DNA from: Phallusia mammillata
Taxonomy: Eukaryota > Chordata > Ascidiacea > Phlebobranchia > Ascidiidae
DNA: 64,000 nt
Direction of reading: 5' to 3'
Assembly (NCBI GenBank): GCA_003260075.1
Contig: QLIY01000171.1
Coordinates: 30,308-94,307 of the forward strand
Part shown: in pieces, positions 26,901 through 38,124 of the stretch
Layout of the letters: every line of letters begins with the position of its first letter
How positions within the stretch are numbered: position 1 is the first letter of the stretch
Position numbers and translations under genes: made by a program
The notes under the pieces: generated by a model
What the model saw: the letters and a program-made list of their open reading frames with translations, nothing else
Databases searched by the model: none
What the model was told of the DNA's origin: nothing

Positions 26901-29900
26901 TCGAGATGTGAATTGTTATCCCCTAAAAGAATATTGCAAAACAAAGGATCAGGTTCGATGGAAAAGGCAGTTCTTTACAAAGCGACAATCCCGATATCGA
27001 TGGAAAGGTCCATCCCTCTTCTCGACCTTGCACCCCCTCACTTTGCCCTCCCAAGTACGTGCGCCACCCAGCGATTGTTTAAACAAAGGTGATTTTCGTC
27101 GCATTGTGACGTCACAACGGATTATGGTAAAATTATGGGACCGCGCTCGATGGAAAGAGTAATATTTCTTGATAGTTCGCACAAAATTTCGAATTGATAC
27201 CTCAAAGGGTCTATCGTTGAGAGCTGTCCCAAGGGGTGCACTTTGAAGCGACGCAAGCCCCCCCCCCCCGCAATCGCGGACTTCAACAACGTAAAAGGCC
27301 TATGCTTGCACCAAGTTTACTTTCTTGACCAGAATTTACGATCCCACAACGCAAAAAGTAGAGCGCGCAGAGCGACAATCAGGATACCGTTTGACAGGTC
27401 CATTCCTCACCCCCCCCCCCCCTCTTCTCGACCTTGCACCCCCTCACTTTGCCCTCCCAAGTACGTGAACCACCCAGCGATTGTTTAAACAAAGTAGGTT
27501 TTTGTCGCATTGTGACGTCACAACGGATTATGGTAAAATTATGGGACCGCGCTCGATGGAAAGAGTAATACTTCTTGATAGTTCGTACAAAATTTCGAAT
27601 TGATACCTCAAAAGGTGTGTCGTTAAGAGCTGCCCCAAGGGGGGCATCTCGAAGTGACGCAATCGCGGACTTCAACAACGTAAAAGGCCTATGCTTGCAC
27701 CAAGTGTACTTTCTTGACCAGAATTCGCGAGCCCACTACGCAAAAAGTAGAACGCGCAGAGCGACAATCCGGGTACCGTTGGAAAGGTCTATCCCTCCTC
27801 TCGACCTTGCACCCCCTCACTTTGCCCTCCCAAGTACGTGCGCCACCCAGCGATTGTTTAAACAAAGGTGATTTTCGTCGCATTGTGACGTCACAACGGA
27901 TTATGGTAAAATTATGGGACCGCGCTCGATGGAAAGAGTAATACTTCTTGATAGTTCGCACAAAATTTCGAATTGATACCTCAAAAGGTGTGTCGTTGAG
28001 AGCTGCCCCAAGGGGGGCACCTCGAAGTGACGCTATCGCGGACTTTAACAACGTAAAATGCTTGCACCAAGTGTACTTTCTTGACCAGAATTTGCGATCC
28101 CACTACGCAAAAAGTAGACAATCAGGATACCGTTTGACAGGTCCATCCCTCCTCAACGAGTAATAATTCTTGACAGTTGGTGCAAGATTTCGAATTGATA
28201 CCTAGAAGGGTCTGGCTGAGAGCTGCCCCAAGGGGGGTACTTTCTTGACAAGAATTCGCGACCTTGCAAAGAGTAGAACGTCTGGAGCGGACAATCCGGG
28301 TATCGTTGAAAAGGCTCATCCGCATTCTCGGTCTTGCACTTCCACCACTTGGTTATTGTTTTTATGTCTTCTTGTTTTTTTTTCATAAAAAATATTGCCG
28401 TAGCTAGTTTTTCCCAATGTGAAATCTTTCACCCAATTAAGTAATTATCGACCAGATGCGACGACGCACATTGAATTTGTCTAATAACACGTTTTCGATA
28501 CATTGTAACAAGAGTTTAAAATTAAATCTTAGTTACGTTTTATTGATGAAACATGACCTGTTACGCCAATTGTCATTGTTTTTGTTTTTTGATCTCCCGT
28601 GGTGCCGTATGCAGAGCCTCAGTAATTAACATTTTTGTCTAAAAATCAAGCAAATACGCTTGCGGTCCCCGTTGTTACGCTGCACACCCCCCCCCCTTCG
28701 TGATTAGGCTAGTTGAAGGTGTAGTTCTTTGTGTTAGGAAAGTTAACAGCTTAAAATTAGCAGAAAGTTTATTGTAAAATTAAAAGCGATCACTGCTTTG
28801 AGATGTTGTGTTTATCCAGAACAAATTACAAGTAAAGCAAGACAATTTTGAGGTTTACAATTTGGTTGTGGACGTTCAACAGATGAAAAAGATGAAATAT
28901 GTTGACACTTATGTGAAAATAAAAATCAGGTTTATGTTATTTTTTAACGGAGAAAAAGCGAAAAAATAAAGTATCAATCAGAACACCTTGCAAATAGGTT
29001 TTTAGTAGTGCTCTAATGCAGGGCTTCTCAAACTGTGGGAAACCCCCCCCCCAAGCAAGACAATTTTGAGGTTTACAATTTGGTTGTGGACGTTCAACAG
29101 GTGAAAAAGATGAAATATGCTGACACTCATGTGAAAATAAAAATCAGGTAGGCTATATGTTATTTTTTAACGGATAAAAAGCGAAAAAATAAAGTATCAA
29201 TCAGAACACCTTGCAAATATAGGTTTTTAGTAGTGCCCTAATGCGTCACGAAACTGCACTAAGGCGGAGGTTTAAAGTAGTTAATTTTAAATTTGTTAAG
29301 AATTTCGAAGCTTGTAGCAAACGCGAGTCGGTCGTTGACATTATGCCTGTGGTCGTACTGTCGATTGTAGAAACAGTTTCGGATAACAAAATCATCGGAC
29401 CAAAGTAAGCTTAGTTTGTTGTTATATTGGCAGGTAAAAAATTGGCTCCGAATTCCCTTAAAAGCTACATCTTTTGCAAAGGAAAATAATTACGTTTTTT
29501 ACACATCGACTGCAAACAGATTCCGGCAACAACTACTGAGACAAACAAAATTTCGAAACATCTCCCCCCCCCCAAGTAAGCTTAGTTTGTTGTTATATTG
29601 GCAGGTAAAAAATTGGCTCCGGAATTCCCTTAAAAGCTACATCTTTTGCAAAGAAAAATAATTACGTTTTTTACACATTGACTGCAAACAGATTCCGGCA
29701 ACAACTACTGAGACAAACAAAATTTCGAACATTCTCGCAGGAGAGACCTGTAAAACGTACGGCTTAGTTACACCTTTTAAAAAATACAAGAATTAACACC
29801 GTACTTCCGAAATTTTGTTTTCATGAATGGTGTCGAGCCTTACATCTGTTCAAAACGATCGATATAGTCTATCTGTAAAAATACTGGTGGGTAGAGCTTA

Positions 29901-31812
29901 GGGGAAAGGGGGGTACGGTAAATTCATTAAAACTACTACAAAACTTGCTTAGTTATTTAATTTCCAAAAACTTACTTCCCAAGCCAATCCCTCTGAGCAA
30001 ATTGAGGATCTGCCTTGTTTGGAAGTGTTTGACGCTTAACTGAGTTTCTCGGTCGTTGGTGCAAAAAAAAGAACGTCTACCCCCCCCCCGTACGGCTTAG
30101 TTACACCTTTTAAAAAATACAAGAATTAACACCGTACTTCCGAAATTTTGTTTTCATGAATGGTGTCGAGCCTTACATCTGTTCAAAACGATCGATATAG
30201 TCTATCTGTAAAAATACTGGTGGGTAGAGCTTAGGGGAAAGGGGGGTACGGTAAATTCATTAAAACTACTACAAAACTTGCTTAGTTATTTAATTTCCAA
30301 AAACTTACTTCCCAAGCCAATCCCTCTGAGCAAATTGAGGATCTGCCTTGATTGGAAGTGTTTGACGCTTAACTGAGTTTCTCGGTCGTTGGTGCAAAAA
30401 AAAGAACGTCTAAAAAACGCGGCTAATATAGGTTAAAAAAGGATTATTATTATAAAAATGCAGAACGCACATTACTAATTTCAACTGGGAGAAGCAGCAA
30501 GGATATGAACAATTTAATCAGAAGATCCTGATTGTTGCCAAAATAACACAAAAAATGCAAAAACATACAAGCAGAAATAAATACTGCTCGCTACCGTGTA
30601 TCACGTGTAAGCAGGGTTGCCATACCATTCTCATATCTCAGATTTGACCTTATCTTGAGAGGAAATGTCTTGGAAAAAAAACTATTGTCCTTAATTATTT
30701 CTAAGAAATGTCCTTGTTTTTAACTTGTGGCTCTATTTTGTCCCTCCTGCAAGTAAAAGAAAACAAAGATCTGAGCTGTTTTGAGATGCAAAAAAACATT
30801 TTCAACGAACAAGAATTTGCTGGAACACATTGTTATGGCAAAAATATGGCGTGGAATATGTCATGGCTCGAATAAAGGCAAAGATTTGTTTAAAAACCTT
30901 TATTTCTGCCATAGTTTTATTATTATTATTTTTTGGCCATCTTTCGGTTATATTTTATTTTGGGGTCCATGTCGATGGCAACCTTGCGTATAAGTCAATA
31001 AATTTAAACAAAAAGGAATGAAAACACAAAAAACAAAAATATATTCTTTGAAAGAAGATCCATTGGCGGAGGCGCTTGAGGTGCCCCCCTTGGGGCAGCT
31101 CTCAACGACAGACCCTTCNTACGGCAGAGACGCGACTGTTGTGCTTGCGCTGGTCGCGTCACAGGGTTAACTTAGTTTAAGGTGTAAAAAAGTTGTGTTA
31201 ATGATGAGCGATTGACGTCATTTTTTGCATGACGTCATCAGAAGGTGTGATGACGTCATGTATAAAGTTTGGGCTCGCTACGATGAGTATTTCACAAAAC
31301 GGTGTTTTTTAGAAGGCCTGTAAAATTTTATGATGACGTCATAGTGACGTCATTATGTGTGTGACGTATCCGGGTTATGACGTAGTTCATTATATATCAA
31401 TATCGTAAGGTTACGTCATAGGGTTCGGAAGTTTGCACATTTGCAGTAAAATTTCTTATTCAAATAGAATCAGAATGTCGTTACTTAGCTATCACAACTC
31501 ACTTTCATGCGTTCAGCACATCACAGACACTAATAACTAATAACCATGCGGTCTCGCACAAGGTAATTGCACCACAATGGATTTTACGTCACAAAGTCAT
31601 TGTTGCGACAATAGCAATGCCAGGACGATCTTCCTGGCACCCGTACATAACAGTTTGCGCCGCTAGAGGCAAAAAATCTTACAGTAACCTTCCAGCGTTT
31701 TGACATTTGGCAAATAGAAATACCATTTTTTAGCGACCATAGACGGGGGGGGGGAACCTTCCAGTGTTTTGACATTTGGCAAATAGAAATACCATTTTTT
31801 AGCGACCATAGA

Positions 31813-31900
<88 letters not shown>

Positions 31901-33697
31901 ACCCTGGTTAAGAACCACTGCTATAGCGAGAAATCAAGACGACCAAACTCACAAGTCGTTTGGTTTATTGTGGCATTTAAACTTATTGGATAAAATTCCT
32001 TGTTGGTGCATTCCGATGATTCGGTTAAAAATGTCGACAGTCATTATTTTCAATGATGATAAAACAATAAACCCCGCACGTTAGACTACATTTTGGCACA
32101 GGGTTTGCAAGGAAATCATTTTTTTATTGCAATTGTTTTGGGAGACTGTTTTAGTATTATAGTCTAATTTGGTAAACGACACAGTGGGTGAAAGTGCTAT
32201 ATGAGACGATGAGTTATATCTTGCAACCTTTTTTAGTCTTGTAACCTTCTACATACACAATTGAAAACTCGTCAAACGTTTTTTTCAGGTTTAGGTTGGC
32301 CATCATCGCAATTGTTTTTTCCGCGAAACAGACGAACTTCGGATTACATTAAATACAATGGAAGTGTTCCTAGCCTTACACAAGGCATGCGGATTGACTT
32401 ATTTTCAGCAATTTCACGAACCTTTACGCTGTTCACTTACGCTACACGTAGATTGATTAGCAGCTTCGCCCTATTCCATAGAGGAACTAACAAACCAGAG
32501 TTCAGGATCGCTGGAAAAGATGTCGTTTTTAAAGCTCTTCTACCGATAAACAAAGTTGTGAGTTTTGATTATGAATTTAGACAAAGTTTATTTCAGAAAA
32601 AATATTTCACTTTTGAAAAATTTTAAATTTTAAAATTTAACAGAAAAACTTACTACAACTAAAAACTTGTTAGGTTTTTCTAGCTTAGTCACCGATTTAG
32701 GCCAATTATTGTCAAAATTTTCCATTAGGCCCTGTATAACAATTTGTACTGATTTCTGTATTCATACGGTTTAGGGCATTTGAAAACAATATGTTTTGTC
32801 ACTTCCATCTTTTCTAGATAAATGTTGAAGATTGTTTTTTTTCAGGTACATCTGTGTACATGGTTTAACTCTGAATCTAATCGATGTGGCATGACCATAA
32901 ATGGAAGCCAGGTCGACAATAGATCTTGTAATGTTGGTTCAGTGAAAGGAGACGGAATCCTAATAGTGGGACAGGATCAAGATAATTATGGCGGAGGCTT
33001 CGAAAGCCATCAAACCTTTTAGTAAATTATTTTCTTTTTCAGAAATCTGTTTAAACCTACCACTAGTCGTTTGAAATAATCGTAATTATACCGTTTTGCT
33101 ATTATTGCGGTGATATTGCATATCACCAATATTTTGTCCCAAAAACATTTAGACAAACTTAATTTAAGTTTACAATTTAAAACTGCTCTGGACACCCAAT
33201 TACCAACAAATTACAGTTTTCTTTTTAATTTTCGTCAAATAACAAAAATATGTTTTGCATTTCACCCAAGTTGTTTTGACAATGAATTGGCAACCACAAC
33301 CTGAAATATTAAAAGTTCTCTTCAGAGGACATCAGTAAACTTTTGCGGGTTACCAATACATTTTTAATTTAGTTTTAGACATTAAAATGTCCTGTATTTA
33401 ACAGTTGTATGAAAATACGGCAAGCGCTATTTTGAAAAGTAATGAATCAAAGCAACAACCAACCACCTAAATATTTTCCCCTAAACCTGAAAATTGAAAC
33501 TTTTTGAAACGTTGTTTTATAGCGGAGCGATACATGACTTCGCAATATGGCCTCGAGTGCTTACGTCATCAGAAATCGACGTCATGTTTCACAGCTGCAA
33601 CTCCCCAAGTGATTACATAGTAGCGATGACGTCGGACAAAGTTCGAGTTTACGGCCAAGCAACCCACACTTCGAATGATTCATGTATCGCTGGCTAA
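23942..33697 (+). CDS. Gene B: LCCL-LCCL-EGF-pentraxin secreted protein, 9 exons
   Basis: Exons 23942-24005, 24225-24380, 24616-24738, 25168-25320, 25438-25551, 25620-25736, 32289-32554, 32846-33021 and 33523-33697 join in frame to 447 residues. Order: signal peptide (1-21), LCCL 1 (IICPEKCGSQQATLCGSGIY; CLAAMQEGLID), LCCL 2 (VFCPPGCDG; NAFHLNSLLCAAAI), a six-Cys EGF (CSYTNPCQNNGTC...CICASAYTGIHC), then pentraxin. The first pentraxin exon is seven codons shorter than in gene C and lacks the Cys found in A, C and E (ATVCMWI is replaced by GMRIDL). The partner Cys in HLCTWFNS is kept, so the usual intradomain disulfide cannot form. The calcium-site-like GQDQDNYGGGF is present. Intron 6 is 6.5 kb against 0.1-0.5 kb in the paralogues and is full of repeats and joins. 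It is therefore possible that the halves come from different copies. Confidence 0.85.
25882..26335. mobile_element. Possible hAT-like element in gene B intron 6
   Basis: Starts cagggatgcacaacc and ends with the near-inverted gtctacccctg. The flanks are only weakly alike, so no clean target duplication is visible. Confidence 0.35.
26950..28330. repeat. Satellite-like tandem array, about 374-bp unit
   Basis: About three and a half copies. The anchor 'gcattgtgacgtcacaacgg' occurs near 27098, 27506 and 27880; the extra length of the middle spacing is largely explained by C tracts at 27258-27269 and 27410-27422. Each unit carries the palindrome TGACGTCA. Open frames here on both strands simply repeat with the unit and are not genes. 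Confidence 0.8.
28331..31059. repeat. Duplicated blocks in gene B intron 6
   Basis: No gene. Near-identical pairs lie around C10 tracts: about 28838-28960 with 29053-29180, 29403-29560 with 29574-29730, and 29757-30080 with 30090-30410. A transposon-like start (cagggttgccat...) is at 30612 and recurs at 63603. Confidence 0.75.
31213..31352. promoter_or_regulatory. Cluster of five TGACGTCA palindromes
   Basis: Perfect CRE/ATF-type palindromes at 31213-31220, 31230-31237, 31251-31258, 31334-31341 and 31345-31352, with further half-sites up to about 31420. Real as sequence; any regulatory role is unknown. It could equally be part of a repeat. Confidence 0.5.
31814..31899. repeat. G86 tract
   Basis: Pure G run. 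A G10 tract at 31745-31754 just before it separates two copies of a ~60-base segment (about 31686-31744 and 31755-31813). Directly after the run, 'ggttaagaaccactg' resembles a hAT end. Confidence 0.9.
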
Positions 33698-34109
33698 GGC
33701 CATTTTGTCGATTTTTTCCCCCAAGCAAGAAACTGTTTTTTTCTGTTATGTGATAACTGATAAGTGACATCTTATTGCCTTTTTATTTCGTTGTATTTTT
33801 ATTTGTGATCGAGGACACAACACGTAACTCAAGTTTATTTCAAACGAATTACCTACAATAAAGTCACCATCTTTCAACATTTCTTTTTTGCACTTTGTTT
33901 CCCTGTGACGATCGCTTGACCAATCAATTAAACGTTACACATCATTTCCGCATAATTAGATAAAACTAAAACTGCCATCTCTACGCGTAATTGGGACTCA
34001 CCATACGCGTCATAGCTGACAAAATACATTCATCATACTTCACCTGCAATTACGAAACAAAGAGGCAATTTACAAGTCATTCTGGATCTTGTATAAGAAG
34101 CAAAACATC
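33698..34109 (+). promoter_or_regulatory. Intergenic and promoter region of gene C
   Basis: Includes the 3' end of gene B (AATAAA at about 33857) and a block conserved in inverse at 18.37-18.76 kb. A TATAAG lies about 20 bases before the ATG of gene C. The interval is only 412 bases. Confidence 0.45.
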
Positions 34110-37100
34110 ATGAAGTTGTTTCTGATTTTCGTGGTGTTGTTCTGTTATGGAATGCAATCAACCACATCCATTACAGGTTTGTAAAAGAATAAAAAGTGCT
34201 TAGTCTGAGATCAACATTATTTCGCATGCAATGTTTAACATATGTTTACAAAGTAAAACAAAGAGGTTTTTGATCTTGTGGAGGCGTTAGGCAAATTTAG
34301 AATTTAAATAATTTGTATTTTTTACTTAAATCAAATTTATTTCGCCAGTTTTAGGAATTTAACTAAAGTTTATGTCTGCATAGTTTATCAATAGATCAAA
34401 TTGAATTCAAAAATGTGTTTGCAAACATTGTTGCACACAGTGTACCAAAACTCAAAAGTGATTTTCTTCTAAACCCCTTTTGGACTTGCCTAGTCACTTG
34501 TGCTACGGAATTCTCTCAACTCAATCACTCAATCAGTAAGTTGATATGCCCCGAAAATTGCGGATCCCAACCATCTACATTATGTGGAAGTGGAGTTTAT
34601 TCTCAAGGTTCTGTGTGTCTTGCAGCTATACATGAAGGATTGATTGATTGTGAGTAAAATGTTTTCGTTTGAATTTTAAAGCTGTATTTGCAATACCATA
34701 TATTCTTGTATGGACGAACGACCAATTCTACATGACAAAAATACTATAAATAAGTGATTAATCCAATATAGGAAATAAGTTTAGTAACTGTCTTGTTAGG
34801 GCAAACTAATTTACAGATGGTTGTGTAACAACTTTTTTTATGATCGCAATTTCATTAAGCAGGATTACCTAAGTTACCTAAACTTTTAAAATAAATCACA
34901 GTTATGCATTTGGTATAGGTACAAAGCCTCGCAAAACTAGTTGTTTTGTTAAACATTGACTAATTAAAAGCTTACTGTTGATAAAAGTTAAACTGCCAAG
35001 AGAACTGACATACATTTTAAATATAAAACGTAGCCTAACTTCCAGAGATTTTGTGTGCACACAGTTCTTATTTCGGACGTTTTGTAAACTTTTACTTATG
35101 TGTTATATTATAGCATAGTTAAAGTGTTTTGACACTTTGCGCTGGTGATGACAAATGTGACTGATAAAAAGTTTGGTTTAGACTTTTTCACTTTTTCAGG
35201 TGTTCCTTAACAGGTGTTCCTTAAATAATCAAAAAATAAAAAATTTAGAATTTTGAAACCAATTTACTGTGTAGTGACTGGTGGTTTAGTTGAAGTTTTC
35301 CAACGAGTTGACGACGGAGAAACGTTAACTGGATCTTTCCGAAATGGCATTCAAAGTCAGTCTTGTACCTCACATGGCATTAACTACGGATTTGAAAGTG
35401 ATTACAAGATATGAGCATATTGCAAAGAACGTGTTTAACTACAATATATACCTCTACTGTTTCTTGCAGTGACGTGTTCCACGACTGGTGACACGCAGTT
35501 TGTTATTACTGAAGTCTTTTGTCCGCCTGGCTGTAATGGGGTTGTTTTTCTTTGCGGAAACAACGCGTTTCATCTGAATAGTTCAATATGTGCTGCTGCT
35601 ATTCGAGCAGGACAGATTTCAGGTAACCCATTTGTGGTATATATAGAAAGAAAAACTATTTCAAAATCAAGTTTTTTACGTGTTATTGTGGCATCAATCT
35701 GCTACAGAACCTTAAATCTGTAAAACTAAAAACATAACGTTTCCAACTACATTAAATGTCTAAAAAAGCAAACTATAAATTATGTTGTATACTGCTTGTT
35801 CAGTTTGCTATTAAACGGCATTTTCAGCTTCTGGAGGTCATGTCAAAAGCTACAAATACATAAATGGAAGTAATGTGCTTATTTTGTCTGATGAAAACAA
35901 CAACAATACCTGCGGGGCAGAGTCTTGGTTTGTGGTTTCAGGTAGGACAAGCATTTTGATGATAAAAAACAGCACGTTATAACATATATGTCTGGAAAAT
36001 AAACCTTTTTCTTCTTTTTTTAGACATAAACTCGTGTTCCTACGCTAATCCCTGTCAAAATCATGGTACATGCGTGGACTTACTGGGTGGTTACGGCTGC
36101 ATTTGTGCCTCGGCATTTACTGGAAATCATTGTGAAACAGGTAAACGACCAAACAATTGCTTTTTACCACGTTCTTCTATAAAACGTGTTTTACCTTTGC
36201 TACATGCGTGTTTGACCAACTTATCCACAATCATTGGTACTGAGTGCAACAAATATGGTAAATTCGCAGGTTTGGGATGTCCCGCTTCAACTCTAAACTT
36301 TCCACGCGACGGAACAACTTCAGACTACGCTAAGTTTACTGGAAGCTTTACCAGTTTTTATCCAGCGAGCACTGTGTGTATGTGGATTAACTTTCCTCTG
36401 GCTGGACGCACATTGACGGTCATTAGTTATGCTTCACGCGACGATAGTAATAACTTTGCCTTGTCCTTTCGTGCTGTTTCAGGAAACAGTGAGATGACGT
36501 ATTACGTTGGTGGCACCACCGTGGTACTAAACATCGTAATACCTGAAAATACCGACGTAAGTCTTTAGCCTAGGGTTTAGCTAGTTTACGCAATTAATTT
36601 AGTGTTAGTTGGATGTTAAGGGAGGGAGTGATGTATACAAGTAAGGAGTGTTAATTTGTCTGTTATGGCAGTACAAATCTTTTTCAAATTAAAGAAAAAA
36701 ATAATATTCTTTACCAAAGAAGTGACCATCTTAACAAAAGTATGTAAGCTATTGCTGCCAGACATAATATCAAGCTTATAGAGCGCTTCTGGTAATAGAG
36801 CTCAATTTGCAAGAGGAGCTCTATAAACTTGATCTCAACGAAAACTTTGTATAGTTTCTCTTCTATTTTACTGCCAATTATGGTCGATTTAATTGCTATT
36901 CGCTTTGCAGGGACACCTTTGCTTGTGGTATGATTCTGTAGCGCAGAAATTAGGGGCTTACGTTAATGGAAATCAATCAGACATTCGAGACTATGGTGGA
37001 ACTGTACCAACTGCAGGAGGGACATTAATTTTGGCTCAGGACCAAGACTCCATCGGCGGCGGTTTCCAGGGTCACCAATCCTTTGTGTAATATTTTTTGC

Positions 37101-37664
37101 CTTTGTAGTAAAAAATGTATAGGTTGTCATTTCAACTGTGCTAATAGCAAATGCTCATAAATAGGATTTTTTGTGTACGTTGTATTACAAGTAATCATTT
37201 AGTTTTATGGTAAAATATACTTTTAAATATATACTTTTTTAACCTTTGCAGCACATTTTTACAATATGATTGCCCTCAAACATATTTTATGGTGTTGCAT
37301 TACTAGAAAGCGTACACTTTCCACATAGTTACAGAACAAAACCTAAAACTTTCACACTATACCACCAAGATTGCAAAACTCTGGATAACTCTAAAGACAT
37401 AAAAAAGTATTTGTTAAACTCTTTGTTTTTAAAATCACGGTTTCCAAGTTGATTATCTTTTGTGATTATTTTATAATCTGATTGTTTAGAGGAAAACTCA
37501 GCAACTTTGTTATTTGGCCACGGGTGTTGACGTCATTGGAAGTTGACGTCATATACCGAAGCTGCAACTGTCCACGTGACTTTGACGTAGCGATGATACC
37601 GGACCAATTTGACACTTTTGGACAAGCAGCCTTCGTAACGGATGATTCATGCCTTGTTGCATAA
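34110..37664 (+). CDS. Gene C: LCCL-LCCL-EGF-pentraxin secreted protein, 9 exons, intact
   Basis: Exons 34110-34176, 34494-34649, 35275-35397, 35470-35622, 35828-35941, 36024-36140, 36270-36556, 36911-37086 and 37490-37664 give 455 residues. Signal peptide about 1-22; LCCL 1 about 23-115 (LICPENCGSQPSTLCGSGVY, VCLAAIHEGLID, NGIQSQSC); LCCL 2 about 116-204 (VFCPPGCNG, NSSICAAAIRAGQIS); EGF 205-243 with six Cys; pentraxin 244-455. In the pentraxin part, STVCMWINF and HLCLWYDS supply the conserved Cys pair. LILAQDQDSIGGGFQGHQSF matches the calcium-binding loop of C-reactive-protein-like pentraxins, and FVIWPRVLTSLEV matches the C-terminal strand. The H-x-C motif is one residue shorter than the textbook pentraxin signature. 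All splice sites are GT-AG. A polyadenylation signal AATAAA follows at about 37672. This is the best-preserved plus-strand member of the cluster. Confidence 0.93.
36744..36830 (+). repeat. Dispersed repeat copy in gene C intron 7
   Basis: gtaagctattgctgccagac... is shared, with small changes, with 9427-9466 (where a C tract cuts it) and, in inverse, with 38074-38105. Confidence 0.7.
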
Positions 37665-37875
37665 TAACTGAATAAATCCTGTTTAAATCTAATGTACAGT
37701 ACTAAAATTTTGTTTCTTTGGAAATGTAGGAATAATGTTTTGCAAAAGTTTCTTTTTTAAGTAATTTAGAATTGGAATAAAGTTTTAATTCAGCTATAGA
37801 CACCCCATTTCACCCAATGTCTTACGTAGAAACAAATATATATCGTTATAATATGTGTACATTTTCAACACAATT

Positions 37876-38124
37876 TTAAACAATTAAGTTTAAAGAGCTC
37901 TTCTGGCAAATGTGATTTTATTCCGACGTTTTTCGACGTCCTTTCAGCTCTTCTGGCAAATGTAATTTTATTCCGACGTTTCGACGTCCTATACGGGTCG
38001 TCTTCATCAGGGTAAACGTTTCGACGTTTCCGAAACGTCGGAATACAGTCACATTTGCCAGAAGAGCTCTTTAAACTTGACACTATGCCTGGCAGCAATA
38101 GCTTATATATTTAAACAATTAAGT
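37876..38124. repeat. Fold-back repeat flanked by 17-bp direct repeats
   Basis: The arm 'gagctcttctggcaaatgtg' (from 37894) recurs in inverse at about 38053-38074, and a second direct copy starts at about 37949. The whole is bordered by ttaaacaattaagttta at about 37876 and again at about 38110, which may be a target-site duplication. Other family copies are at 9427 and 36744. Confidence 0.7.

Larger units (their letters stand above)
26684..31167. mobile_element. Candidate element bounded by an inverted repeat
   Basis: The left end, tgtgacgcgaccaccgcaag (from 26684), is matched in inverse by the stretch ending cgctggtcgcgtcacaggg at about 31128-31166, about 35 bp per arm. An inverted partial copy of the internal tandem unit lies beside the right end (31060-31115). 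Ns at 26660 and 31119 touch both ends, so the boundaries may be assembly-made. Confidence 0.4.

Noticed and set aside
26885-28325. Repeated 70-120-residue frames on both strands
   Set aside because: They recur with the satellite unit on both strands and change with each indel, as expected of non-coding tandem repeats.
30781-31021. Zinc-finger-like C-K-K-T-F-S-T frame
   Set aside because: Only half a finger, no second Cys/His pair and no repetition. It lies in a duplicated intron region.
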